64,000 nt of DNA, taken from NCBI GenBank assembly GCA_041300525.1, contig JBGLNJ010000001.1, forward strand, positions 4,526,001-4,590,000. The letters run 5' to 3'. Position 1 is the stretch's first letter, and the number at the start of each line of letters is the position of its first letter. Below, piece by piece: positions 15,531-25,206 of this stretch. This DNA comes from JBGLNJ01 sp041300525. GTDB taxonomy: Bacteria; Chloroflexota; Anaerolineae; Fen-1058. The position numbers and the translations under genes were made by a program. Under the pieces are notes generated by a model that worked only from the letters and a program-made list of their open reading frames with translations, did no database searches and was not told the DNA's origin.

Positions 15531-17139
15531 CGAAAGCGATGCTGCACGTCTGTCCACCTATCGCTTTCACGCTGAATGAGGTCGGCATCTTGCTGGACAC
15601 ATACAGCGCGCAATCGCCCAGCGGGGTGAGGAAGACGTGGTAGGTCTCGGTCAGGTTGACCGTCTGGGCAAATATGGGCTCAATCAGCACGGCGGCCTGA
15701 CCGTTCACCAGTTGCGCCGAACCGAAATCCTCGAACCAGTTTTCGGGGCTTTCAACCGTATAGAGCTTACGCTGTCCATAGTCTGGTGTCGTGACCACGG
15801 CGGACTTGGTTCCTATGGCGGTCATGTCGCCGTTTTCGTTGACCGAAAAGACGGTGTTATCGTCGCCGTTCAAGATCCAAAAGTTGCCGGATTCGTTGTC
15901 GTCGCTGTCCAGCTCAATTTGTACGGCGTCGTTGCTGATCAGAAAAATGTCACTGCTGGTAAAGGTCGTATCAGAGCGAATGCGCCCATCGTCACTTGTA
16001 GAACTGTTGCCGCCCAACACCAGGTCAGGGGCCGTGTTGTTGCCTCCCCGCGCGTACAGCCCCGCGCCGCCGGTCGCGCTGTTGTAGAAGCGACCGCCAT
16101 AGAAAGAAGCAGAGGTTGAATTGGCAAGGATGCCATCTTCACCGGCTGAAGCCACGTAAACGCCGTAGCGATTCGCCGATTGAACTAGTACCCCACTTCG
16201 ATTTGCTGATATCACATGTACTCCGACATCGGACGCAGAGTTCACGTGCACACCGACATTCGCCGAGTTCACCCTCACACCAGCCGAACTCGCCGAGTCC
16301 ACAACCACGCCGTCCATGTCCGCCCGACCGACATACAGCCCGTACCCTTCAGCACCTTCCACCTCGAAACCGCTGGGAAAGGTTGACATGGACAGGAAGC
16401 TGGGGTTGCCGGCCTTGTACACACCCACGCCATATTGACCCGCCTGTGACACCCACACGCCGGCGGTGCCCGCCTCGGCCACATGCACGCCTGCGTGTGT
16501 CGCTGAATATACACTAAGGCCGTTAAAGTCAGCGTAATTCACGTGTACGCCGTTGTCCGCTTTGCCCACATATACGCCGTTGTCACTTGTCGAGTCCACT
16601 CGCACGCCGTCCCAGTTCGCCGACAAAACGTGCAGACCGTAACCCGCGTCGTTGCGCAACGCCAGTGCGGCATAGGTCGGATGACTACCTGTCCCGCTGA
16701 TGGTCGCCCCCGGCCTCAAGCTAAGCGCATACGGCGCAGGCGTGAGCGGCTGGCGCGGACTGAGCGGCGTAAAGCCAGCATCGCCGCTGCACTGGACGGC
16801 GATTTGCAGCCAGCGCGCATCGCCGCTGAACGCATTGCTGCCAAAATCAAGTTGCACGGCAAAGCGGCCATTGCTCACGCTTACGCCGTTGACGGTCTGC
16901 GTGCTGCCGACTTGTGCGCCATTGGTCAGCGCATCCCACAGGCCGAACTGGAAATGGCACGTCCCGCTGACCGGCCCGCTGGCGGTTCGCAGCTCGCCCT
17001 GGTACGTGAAGGCTGTGCCCAATGCTGCCACAGTGCCAGTTTGAGTTTGTAGGCCAGGGCCTTGCGCGCCGGCCATGCTGGACAACACGATCAACAAGAC
17101 GCCGACGGCAAACAGTCCTATGCAAATACTGTGTTTCAT
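15531..17139 (-). CDS. Secreted beta-solenoid (decapeptide-repeat) surface protein, extreme C-terminus replaced
   Basis: Starts at ATG 17139 seven bases after AGGAG, with a signal peptide (KHSICIGLFAVGVLLIVLSS, then MAGAQG). An N-terminal module of ~120 residues (TFTYQGEL-type: TAFTYQGELRTASGPVSGTC) leads into about 18 imperfect ten-residue repeats of the pattern G(V/L)xVxxAxxx (residues ~165-350), the signature of a parallel beta-helix. The C-terminal part (DYGQRKLYTVESPENWFEDF to TSFSVKAIGGQTCSIAFD) resembles the self-association/chaperone tails of such fibres. After SIAFD the frame leaves homologous sequence at the junction near 15530 and ends at 15481. Likely an adhesin or fibre. Confidence 0.7.
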
Positions 17140-17164
17140 GGTCATGCTCCTCGTTAGAATCGCA

Positions 17165-17240
17165 CTGCAACATTTGCGAGAGCTGCGCTATAGAATTGCT
17201 CTGCAACAGTTGCGTGATCCGCGAGATTTATTCTGCAACA
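17165..17240 (-). promoter_or_regulatory. Three direct repeats TGTTGCAG upstream of the beta-solenoid gene
   Basis: On the minus strand TGTTGCAG occurs at 17240-17233, 17208-17201 and 17172-17165, spaced 32 and 36 bases, about three helical turns apart. The flanking bases AGAAT are also partly conserved. The last copy ends 26 bases before the ATG. A regulator-binding array is possible. The rest of 17241-17459 shows nothing I can assign. Confidence 0.4.
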
Positions 17241-17459
17241 AGCAACACAAAAACGCATGCTCCAACATGACTCGCGTTGGAACGATAGCTTGCGAGATAT
17301 GAGCGCCAATACCCGGGGCATTCAATTATCGGTGAGCGCATGTTGAATCGCTCGTGTCAGCATGATGCTGTATCTATCGGCTGGATGATTGATTGCCACT
17401 GTTTCATGGCTTCACAGCCTGCCCCTTGGAGGGTTGTCGATCATTTGCATTCTATCACG

Positions 17460-17490
17460 AAATTTGGTTGCGGCCAGAGGCCGCGCTATG
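17460..17490. repeat. 31-bp dispersed repeat, inverted relative to 49790-49820
   Basis: Matches the reverse complement of 49790-49820 at 30 of 31 positions. The core GCGGCC-AGAGGCCGC is itself palindromic. Confidence 0.75.
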
Positions 17491-17942
17491 GTTGGCTGAA
17501 GTGATTCAAGATGAGGGGCAGGTAGACTGACCGGCCCGTCCCCACGATGGCGACACGAGGCTCGGTCGCCGTGCTATCGTACAGGACGTAGGCAACCACA
17601 CGATAGTCCCCCTCTTGCCGCCCCCAAGGTGTCCCAGGCGTCAGCAAAGCTGACGCGGCTGCCCGGAGCCAAATTGCCATAATCGTGGCTGAACCCTTGA
17701 ACCATCTCCCCCACTTTGGTCTGGATTCGCACGACCGTCGTTCCGGTGAGGGGGACCGTGCCGGTGTTGATGAAGGTCAACGACACCGCAACCTGCGCGC
17801 CGATCTCGAAGAAATCGGGGGCGACGGTGAAGCTGACGATCTCTCCGGCGGCGATGCCGACCGTGAACTGCGCGGCCTTTCTGTCAAGAATGTCTCCACT
17901 TGTGTTGCGTAGTGTCACTTCAGCAGCGTGAAAATTTGTCAA
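17486..17942 (-). pseudogene. C-terminal part of a secreted protein, frameshifted, ending VYLPLILN
   Basis: The upstream frame gives FHAAEVTLRNTSGDILDRKA, then GEIVSFTVAPDFFEIGAQVA and GTVPLTGTTVVRIQTKVGEM, a CARDB/Ig-like beta-sandwich of exported proteins. At a GGGGG run (minus strand, near 17630) the frame shifts: SFADAWDTLG should continue into GRQEGDYRVVAYVLYDSTAT and end SVYLPLILNHFSQP. A single-base deletion or insertion in the homopolymer explains it. The N-terminal part of the protein is missing because the frame runs into the unassigned GC-rich segment at ~17940. Confidence 0.6.
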
Positions 17943-18491
17943 GTGGGCCGGAGATAGACGTGAGGCAGTAGCCGTACAGGAGACTCGCTGACGGCGAAAC
18001 GAAGTGGGATGTCGACTTCGGCGAGCTCAGTCGAGCCGTCGAACACACCGAGCGGTCGTTGTTTTGATGGCAGGCCCACGACCGAGGGGACCTCTCGCGC
18101 GCTGTGACGCTCAACCACATAGGAAAGATGCGACGCTGAACGTCATCATTTCGAAGCGAGCCACACGCTTCGCGCAGCACGCGCCGAGCACACGGGCCTC
18201 GGGACGAGGCTTGGCCGTCAAGCTGAGAGGCGACCCCGAGGGTCAAGGAGTACTGGCGACGCAGCCGCCCCCCGGTGTGGGCCAGGCCGTCTGGACAAGC
18301 GGCGGAGGGTGTGCTAGACTGATAGCGCGTGGGCGAGAGGCGCGCAAGTCAGCGCGGGTGAAAGCGGCAGACCGCGATCACCGCGCGGAAATGACAGGCT
18401 CCTCGCCGAGTCTGACGGAGGGGGGTGCGCGTGAGCGCGCATCGTCCGGGCGAGTTGAGCGTCGGTGGCAACACCGATGACGTGTCGCACC
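17943..18491. other. GC-rich stretch with no assignable gene; right part structured
   Basis: Neither strand gives a recognisable protein; the open frames look like by-products of GC richness. From about 18306 to 18480 many stems can be drawn, for example GCGCGTGAGCGCGC and CGTCGGTG-GCAA-CACCGATG with a GNRA tetraloop. The stretch opening GTGTGCTAGACTGATAG, with CGCGGGTGAAAGCGGC further on, faintly resembles the 5' domain of a group II intron. Bounded on both sides by gene truncations. Confidence 0.3.
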
Positions 18492-21400
18492 ATGACGTGG
18501 CCTGCCCACATCCACGCGCTGCGCGCACAAGACATACTCGCGCCCGTGTGGGTCATCTTGCCCAACCAGGATCACGTGCGCGCGTTCCGCCGACGGTTGT
18601 CCAATGTCGGCGCGATGGGCGTGGAACTCGGCACGTTCTATAACTGTTACGCCGAAATCCTGGCCCGCGCCGGACGGCTCCTGGCCCGCCTGACCGAGCC
18701 GCTGCAATATCGCCTGATTCAAGACATCGTCGCGCGGCGGTATGGAGATCACGCTCGCAAGGGGTATTATGCTCCCTTGCGCGACAAGCCCGGCTTTATC
18801 GCCGAGTTGCGCGAGTTGATCGAGGAACTCAAGCGAGCGCGCATCCAGCCGGACTGGTTCGCGTCCGCCGTGATGGGCCGCGGCGAGCGATTGGAAGAAC
18901 TCGCCGCGATCTATACGGATTACCAGAACTGGTTGTTGAAAGGCGACGATTGGGCCGACGCCGAAGGCCAGGGCTGGCTGGCCGAGATCGCGCTGCAAGA
19001 TCACCCCGACCTTTGCCGCGATGTGCGCCTGCTCATCGTGGACGGCTTTGACGAGTTCAACCCGACTCAACTGGGCGTGCTCAAGACGTTGGCGCAGCGC
19101 GCGGGTGAAACCCTCCTCACCTTGACGGGCGATATCTTCCGCGAGCGTCCGATCCTTCGCCGCTTTGCTCGCGCCCGCGACATCCTCACCCGTTCACTTG
19201 ATGTAACTCTTATCTCACTCTCCACTCTCCACATTCCACACTCCACACTCCACCATCTCGAAGCCTCGCTCTTTGATCCCGCGCCGCGCAGACGCTCCGC
19301 CGAGGGCGCCATCGAGTTCGTCGAAGCGCAAAACCGCCGCGAAGAAACCCGCGCGGCGTTGCGTTGGATCAAGGCGCGCGCCGTGCGCGATCACATCCCA
19401 CTGCGTGACATCGCGCTCGTCGCGCGCGACCTTGGCCCCTACCGCGCGTTCATACAAGAGACGGCGCTCGAATTCGGCCTGCCGGTGAGCCTGGCCGGCG
19501 GATTGCCGTTGGCGCGCAATCCCGCCGTCACGGCGCTGCTCTCGCTGCTCGCATTGCCCGTGGACGACTGGCAGCGCCGCCGCGTGTTGGACGCCTGGCG
19601 CAGTCCGTATTTCGATTGGTCTGTAGAGCAAGATACCACGCGGAGCGTGCCCTACACGGATGCACTGGATGCCGTTTCGCGCAATGGCGTGGTCATTCGA
19701 GGCCTGGCGCAATGGCGCGAAGCGTTCGATCTCGCCGCCGCGATGACGGCTGAGCGCGATCAAGACGAGCCTGCTCCGCAGATCACGGCAGAAGACGCAG
19801 CCAGCGTGCGCGAACGATTTGAAGCGTTCGTCGCCCGCCTCACGCCGCCCGATTCGGCCACCGTCCGTGATTACGTGGCGTTTGTCGAAGACCTTATCGG
19901 CGACGATGAATCTGTAGGTCAAGATGCCACGCGGAGCGTGACCTACAGTAGTCTGTCCGTCGTCGCGCGCGCCCGCGAAAATGACGCGACACGAGATCGG
20001 GACGTGGCCGCGCTGCGGGCGCTCAAGGATGTGCTGCGCGGGCTGGTGCTGGCCGAATCTGTCTTTGCGCAAGACGCCGCCCCGATGACCTACGCCGCCT
20101 TTCTGCGCGATGTGCGCGGCGCGGTCGAGGCGGCCTCATACGAAATCGCGTTGCCGGATAAGGAGCGAGAGGTTTTGCTCGTTGCGCCAGTGTTGCGTGT
20201 GCGCGGCCTGGCGTTTCGCGCGGCGGCGATCCTGGGATTCGCGGAAGGTGACTTGCCTCAAGCCGAGCGTGAGGATGTCCTGTTAACCGAGTCTGACCGC
20301 CGTTGGCTGCGCGAGCGCGGCCTATCCATCGAGCCACGGCTGCGCGGCGACGAAGCCACGTTCTTTTACGAGGCTGTGACGCGCGCCAGTGAGCGGCTGC
20401 TGCTGTGCCGCCCCTACCTGGCCGACGATGGTCAACCGTGGGAAGCGTCGCCGTATTGGGATCACGTCCGGCAGATCGTGGACGCGCCCGTGCGTCACGT
20501 TCGCCCGGAAGACCCGCTGCCGATTGACGACATCGCTTCGCCGCAAGAAGCTTTGATGGTAGGGCAAGATGGCATCTTGCCCTACGTCGAGCGCGGCGCG
20601 GCGATTCTGCGCGCGCGGCTGGCCGAACAAGCCAGCGGCCCCTTTGAGGGCGATCTGTCATCGCTGGCCGCCGATCTGCACGCGCGCTTTCCCGCCGATT
20701 TTGTGTGGAGCGCGAGCCGCCTGGAGTCATACGGCGCTTGCCCGATGGATTTTTGGACGGGCGTGGCGTTAGCGTGCGAGCCGCGCGAGCCGCTCGAAGA
20801 GGGCTATAACGTGCGCGCGTTTGGCTCGATGGTGCATTCCATTTTGGAGCGAGTCTATCAGCGCGTGAGCGACCCGGCGGATGTCGAGGCGGTCTTGGCC
20901 GCACTGCCGGACGTGGCGCGTGAGGTGTTCGACTCCGCGCCGAGCGATTACGGTTTCCGTCCGACGGCGTTGTGGGGACATCAACGCGCCGAGATCGAAC
21001 AGACGATCCGCGCCACCATCGTCGCATTGGCCGAGGAATCACAAGGCTACGCACCGCGCTTTTACGAGCAGGCGTTCGGGTTCAAGGGCCAGCCGCTGCT
21101 GGATGCGGATGGAGTAAAGTTGCACGGCTTTATTGATCGCGTTGACGCCGCGCCGGGAGGCCGCTTGCGCGTGATGGACTACAAGACCGGCAGCACGCCG
21201 ATTTCGTCCAGAGACTTGAACGAGGGCCGCCGCCTGCAACTGCCGCTGTACGCGCTGGCCGCGCGCGACGCGCTCAAGCTGGGCGACGTGGACGCCGGAT
21301 TCTACTGGCACGTCGGCTCGGCCCAACCCAGCAGCTTAAAGCTCGAATCGTTCGAAGGCGGCGTGGACGCGGCGATCCAGATCGCCATCGCGCACGCGCA

Positions 21401-21518
21401 TCGCTGCGTCGAGGCAATCCGCGCGGGCAAGTTCGAGCCGCGTATGCCGCCGGGCGGATGTCCCTCGTATTGTCCTGCGACGGCGTGGTGCTGGCGGTTT
21501 AGCGGCGTGAGGCGGTAA
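18492..21518 (+). CDS. AddB/RexB-like helicase-nuclease with C-terminal PD-(D/E)XK domain
   Basis: About 1008 residues from an in-frame ATG. Homologous sequence starts at HIHALRAQDILAPVWVILPN, so the first ~20 residues, including any P-loop, were replaced at a junction near 18500. The body is an inactivated-helicase-like UvrD fold. The C-terminal RecB-type nuclease has SRLESYGACPMDFW, FGSMVHSILE, LHGFIDRVDAAPGGRLRVMD (catalytic Asp), YKTG (catalytic Lys) and a terminal cluster CPSYCPATAWC which, with the earlier Cys, forms the iron-sulphur staple of AddB/Cas4 nucleases. Family role: double-strand break resection with AddA. No addA gene is in the window. Three palindromic repeats and a TCCACTCTCCAC-rich phrase (19205-19258) are translated within it. 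Confidence 0.85.
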   Translation: MTWPAHIHALRAQDILAPVWVILPNQDHVRAFRRRLSNVGAMGVELGTFYNCYAEILARAGRLLARLTEPLQYRLIQDIVARRYGDHARKGYYAPLRDKPGFIAELRELIEELKRARIQPDWFASAVMGRGERLEELAAIYTDYQNWLLKGDDWADAEGQGWLAEIALQDHPDLCRDVRLLIVDGFDEFNPTQLGVLKTLAQRAGETLLTLTGDIFRERPILRRFARARDILTRSLDVTLISLSTLHIPHSTLHHLEASLFDPAPRRRSAEGAIEFVEAQNRREETRAALRWIKARAVRDHIPLRDIALVARDLGPYRAFIQETALEFGLPVSLAGGLPLARNPAVTALLSLLALPVDDWQRRRVLDAWRSPYFDWSVEQDTTRSVPYTDALDAVSRNGVVIRGLAQWREAFDLAAAMTAERDQDEPAPQITAEDAASVRERFEAFVARLTPPDSATVRDYVAFVEDLIGDDESVGQDATRSVTYSSLSVVARARENDATRDRDVAALRALKDVLRGLVLAESVFAQDAAPMTYAAFLRDVRGAVEAASYEIALPDKEREVLLVAPVLRVRGLAFRAAAILGFAEGDLPQAEREDVLLTESDRRWLRERGLSIEPRLRGDEATFFYEAVTRASERLLLCRPYLADDGQPWEASPYWDHVRQIVDAPVRHVRPEDPLPIDDIASPQEALMVGQDGILPYVERGAAILRARLAEQASGPFEGDLSSLAADLHARFPADFVWSASRLESYGACPMDFWTGVALACEPREPLEEGYNVRAFGSMVHSILERVYQRVSDPADVEAVLAALPDVAREVFDSAPSDYGFRPTALWGHQRAEIEQTIRATIVALAEESQGYAPRFYEQAFGFKGQPLLDADGVKLHGFIDRVDAAPGGRLRVMDYKTGSTPISSRDLNEGRRLQLPLYALAARDALKLGDVDAGFYWHVGSAQPSSLKLESFEGGVDAAIQIAIAHAHRCVEAIRAGKFEPRMPPGGCPSYCPATAWCWRFSGVRR
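19621..19657. repeat. Palindromic repeat in AddB-like CDS (copy 1)
   Basis: CTGTAGAGCAAGATACCACG followed by CGGAGCGTGCCCTACAC; imperfect arms CTGTAG-A-GCA / TGC-C-CTACA. Read in frame it encodes VEQDTTRSVPYT. Differs from copy 2 at a few positions only. Confidence 0.65.
19912..19948. repeat. Palindromic repeat in AddB-like CDS (copy 2)
   Basis: Perfect 10-bp arms (CTGTAGGTCA / TGACCTACAG) around AGATGCCACGCGGAGCG. Read in frame as VGQDATRSVTYS. The interior CAAGATGCCACGCGGAGCGT is shared with copy 1. Confidence 0.75.
20559..20585. repeat. Palindromic repeat in AddB-like CDS (copy 3)
   Basis: Perfect 13-bp arms (GTAGGGCAAGATG / CATCTTGCCCTAC) around one G; read in frame as VGQDGILPY. Same core as the palindrome at the end of rluD (6208-6238). 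Confidence 0.78.
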
Positions 21519-21537
21519 GAAGACAATGCCACACCGT

Positions 21538-21665
21538 TCACGCCATCTTGTGCTGCACAAAGGCCATGAACTCCCGAAAACTCTGCTCAGGAGTGGGCGC
21601 AAACGGGGCAGCGATAACGGTGTCTTGATCGCCGTCGTGAAAGTGGAAAGGGTACGTGGAGACTT
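21538..21665 (-). pseudogene. C-terminal fragment of an unidentified enzyme
   Basis: About 40 residues to a stop at 21538: STYPFHFHDGDQDTVIAAPF then APTPEQSFREFMAFVQHKMA. The pattern (aromatic strand with HFHDGDQD, then a terminal helix) looks like the end of a TIM-barrel or sugar-active enzyme, but I do not recognise the family. The rest is absent, because at about 21665 the sequence becomes a 5'-truncated GH31 gene on the other strand. Confidence 0.45.
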
Positions 21666-23704
21666 GTGACCAGTCGGTATCGGACATCAAGCAGGGCATG
21701 CTCCCGGTGGGCGTGCACCCAGCCACCATGGACCATCACGACATTGCCGGCCCGGGCGAGCACGGCTGGAACCTGTGGATGTTCATGTGGTATCTGTTCG
21801 ATTCCGAACCCGGTCTCGTCATTGACGAGCGTCTCAAGATCATGACCTATGACGAGGTGTTGGTCACGACCGACCTATCCAGACTGTCCAAAGCCGCGCG
21901 TGACCTCATCCAGGAACGCGCCAAGTACCCGCCCGGCATCTTGAGCAAGGCCGGCTATTATCTCTATAACGACACCCCCACGCCGCGGCTCGACGAGGCC
22001 GGGTGGATCGCGCCGCCCACCGGCGAAGACGGTTACCAGGACCTGTATCTCTTCTATTACAAAAAGAACATGGCCCGGGCGCTCAAAGACTATACTCTTC
22101 TGTGCGGCGCCGCGTCCCTCGTCCCGCGTTACGTGTTGGGCCTGTGGTACTCGCGCTGTCCGGCGCTCAGCGCCGCGGAGTGGCAAGCGATCGTTGGTGA
22201 TTTCGCCAAACACGATCTTCCGCTCGATCTGGTCTCGCTGGATAATTATTGGCACAAGCGCGGTTATAACGGTTGGGATTGGTACGTGGACCTCCTGGGC
22301 GAGCCGGAGACTTTTTTGCGCCTGTTCAAGGAAGCCAACATTCACGTGACGGCCAACACGTGGCCGAACAATATCCCGGTGGACGACTCGCGCTTTGGTC
22401 TTTATCTCGAGCAGGCCGGGCTGGAAAAGCCCGGCCCCGCCGCCATTCGTTACGATGCCAGAGACAAGCTGGAAAAATTCAACGGCTACGACTGGTCCGT
22501 TCCGCGCCAGGCGCAGGCGTTCATGGATGTGCTGCACAAGCCCATCCAGGACAAGGGCATTGACTTTTGGTGGGTGGACCAGGTCACGCCGGTCAAGATT
22601 GACAACGTGGACAATCAATTGTGGACGATTAATACGTTCTATAACTATGCCCGGGAAAACTATCCCGACCGGCGCCCGCTAATCCTGGGACGGGCGTGCG
22701 GGCTGGGCGCGCACCGTTACCCGATCCATTTTACGGGCGACACGTGGAGCTATTGGGCCACGCTGGAAAACCAGGTGGAGCACACGTTGCGGGCCGGGCA
22801 CATTGGGCAAAGCCTGATGTCGCACGACATTGGGGGCTTCATGGGGCCGTTCCACTTTCTTGATCCCGAGTTGTATGTCCGCTGGGTCCAGTTCGGCGTA
22901 TTAAGCCCGGTCTTTCGTCTGCACAGCTCTCAAAGCGAAAAGCGGCCCTGGTTGTACGAGGAGCGCGTGCTGACGGCCTTCAAAACGGCCCTGCACCTGC
23001 GGATGGAATTGCTGCCCTATCTGTACACGCTGGCCTGGCAAAGCACGCGCGATGGACTGCCCATCTGCCGCTCGAACTGCCTTCAAAACCCCGACTGGGA
23101 ACAGGGCTATGAGATCTGGGATTCGTATTACCTGGGCGACCGCATTTATGCGGCCCCCGTCGTCCAGCCAGGCACCCTGCGCCAGGTGATCTTGCCGCCT
23201 GGCAAGTGGTACAGCGCCATTTCGGGCGAACTGATCGAAAGCGACGGGCGGCAGGCCTTTGCCCAGGTGGCGCCGTTTGACGCGCTGCCGCCGCATTATT
23301 ACAAAGCCGGCAGTTTGATGGTCAAACAGCCATATTGCCTACGTGCGGCGGAAATACCTGAAACCCTGTGTATCGAGGTGTATCCCCTGGGTGAACCTTG
23401 TCGTGACACGTTCACATTGTACGAAGACGACGGCCTGTCGCGGGCGCACGCCGCGGGCGAATTCAGCCAGCTACGCTTCGATATGGAAGAAGGGCCGGAT
23501 GGCGCCATCCGGCTGGAGATTCAACCAGCGGACGGGCGCTTCGCCGGACAGCCGCTGAAGCGCAATTACGAGGTCCGCGTTATCGGGCGGGGCAAATTCC
23601 GACTCACAGGCACACAGGGCGAAATTGCCCCAACCGGCGAGGTCTTCCGGCTGGATGGTCTGGCTGCCGGTGAAAAACATATCTTCACAGCAATTTTTCA
23701 ATGA
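21666..23704 (+). CDS. Glycoside hydrolase family 31 (alpha-glucosidase/xylosidase-like), 5' truncated
   Basis: Retaining alpha-glycosidase. About 680 residues are present. DFWWVDQVTP holds the catalytic nucleophile Asp (codon near 22577) and FTGDTWSYW the acid/base Asp (22739). A proximal beta-sandwich domain (AAPVVQPGTLRQVILPPGKW) and a DUF5110-type C-terminal domain (CRDTFTLYEDDGLSRAHAAG) follow. Most of the N-terminal domain that normally precedes HPATMDH is missing; the frame enters at a junction near 21666 facing an unrelated minus-strand fragment. No signal peptide can be judged. The GH42 gene follows 22 bases later, suggesting a plant- or host-glycan catabolic operon. Confidence 0.87.
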
Positions 23705-23726
23705 AATGAGAGAACGAGGAATAGCC

Positions 23727-24893
23727 ATGAATAAGACTACCAAAACGAAACCAGAGCCGCGCGCTCCCTTTGCCGCCACCGGTAAGCCCAACCCGCTGCC
23801 CGCCTTCCCTTACGGCGCGGTCTATTTTCGCAAATCGAACCCCCCGCGTGCAGAATGGGAACGTGACTATCAAACCGCCGCCGCGGATGGCATGAACGCC
23901 TTCCGGCACTGGTTTATCTGGGCAGCTATTGAAGTGGCGCCGGGAACGTACGACTGGAGCGACTACGACCGGCATTTGGAATTGGGCGCCGCGAACGGCA
24001 TCAAGGCCATCATCGCCGAGCTGGACACCCTCGCGCCCGAGTGGGTGCTGCGCCGGTTCCCGCATGCGCGCGCCGAAAGACAGGATGGTTCTCTAGGCGG
24101 CAGTAATATGAGTGTAAGCTGCGCCGTCGGTAACGTCATGGGGATGTGCCTGGACCAGGCCGATTACCAAGCAGCCGCCGAAACTTTTCTGCGGAAACTA
24201 GCCGAACGTTACAAGAATCACCCCGGCTTGGGTGGTTATGATATTTGGAATGAGTGCAATCAGGCGCCCTGCTACTGCCCGGCCACAACTGCAAAATTCC
24301 ACGAGTGGTTGAAGGAAAAATATGGCGACCTCAAGACGCTGGGCGAGGCGTGGCGCCGCTACAGCTATGCCGAGTGGGCAGACGTTTTGCCGCCGCGTCA
24401 GGAGGGAGCATATCCCGACGTGCTGGATTGGCGCCAGTTCTGCGTGGATAACGCCTATCTGCAAATGCGCTGGCGCTTCGAGGTGATTCGCAGTGTGGAC
24501 CCCGCTCACCCGATCGTGGCGCACGGCGTGGCTGGCAGTTTCTCTTGGATGGCGCAACAAGCGGCGGACGACTGGCGGGCTGCGGCGGAGGTGGAAGGAT
24601 ATGGTTGTACTTGGGGCTCCTGCCGCCATGGGGACGAACCCTGGAAGCAGTTCCACGCCATGGATTTGGTGCGCGCCTCTGCGCTGGGCAAGCCTTTCTG
24701 GCATGCCGAGGCCTATGCCGGGCCGTTGTGGATGGCGTCCAACGTGCTGAATAAACCTCGCGACGAAGGGCGCATCGCCAGCCCCGAGGATGTGCGCTAT
24801 TGGAGCATGGTCAGTTTTATGGCGGGGGCGCGCGGCCTTTTCTATCTTCGCTGGCGGCCACTTTTGGACGGGCCGCTGTTCGGCGCTTTTGGT
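23727..24893 (+). pseudogene. Glycoside hydrolase family 42 beta-galactosidase, 3' truncated
   Basis: Starts at ATG 23727 with ACGAGGA upstream. About 389 residues cover most of the catalytic TIM barrel: FPYGAVYFRKSNPPRAEWER, the acid/base Glu in GGYDIWNECNQAP (codon 24252) and the nucleophile Glu in KPFWHAEAYAGP (24708). It stops being homologous at GPLFGAFG; the trimerisation and C-terminal domains (about 250 residues) are missing, and the frame ends at 24917 after five foreign codons. The join at ~24894 is to a minus-strand secreted-protein gene of different taxonomic flavour. Confidence 0.85.
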
Positions 24894-25160
24894 ATCAAAC
24901 AGGCAATCGCTATATAAAGCATGCACCAGCTTGGTTAATTCCGGGTTGTCCGTATATATTTGTCTTGGCAAGTTCTCTTTGGCGTGCTGAATGCTCTTTT
25001 CAGCAAGAGTGTAACTCCGTGTTTTCACTTCTTCGCCTGGCACAGCATCCGCCCTGGCGGGCCAGACCGCCGCCATAGCCAACCATGCCGTAGCCGCAGC
25101 CGCAAGCAAGGAGCCAGGAGGAATGAGTTTCATTCTCCGGCATGTTCTTGATGGGTTCAT
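24894..25160 (-). pseudogene. Secreted protein, N-terminal fragment
   Basis: ATG at 25160 has a strong AGGAGG nine bases upstream. A signal peptide (KLIPPGSLLAAAATAWLAMA, cleavage after ARA) is followed by GEEVKTRSYTLAEKSIQHAK, then NLPRQIYTDNPELTKLVHAL and YSDCLFD, where the sequence meets the truncated GH42 gene. Family not recognised; style and neighbours suggest a Planctomycetota/Verrucomicrobiota protein. Third gene of the minus-strand block after the DUF6288 and esterase genes. Confidence 0.55.
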
Positions 25161-25206
25161 GTATGGCCTCCTGTTGATTTCTTGATCGGTTCGTGTGTTG
25201 AACATT

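Noticed and set aside
17165..17240. CRISPR array
   Set aside because: Only three 8-base repeats with unequal spacing; no repeat of 23 or more bases and no cas gene anywhere.
18004..18480. Protein-coding gene on the plus strand
   Set aside because: No motif, Arg-rich, no ribosome site, and stems are conserved-looking instead; more like non-coding or intron-type DNA.
20023..21054. 343-residue minus-strand open frame
   Set aside because: Antisense to the AddB-like nuclease; Arg/Pro/Ala-rich with no domain.
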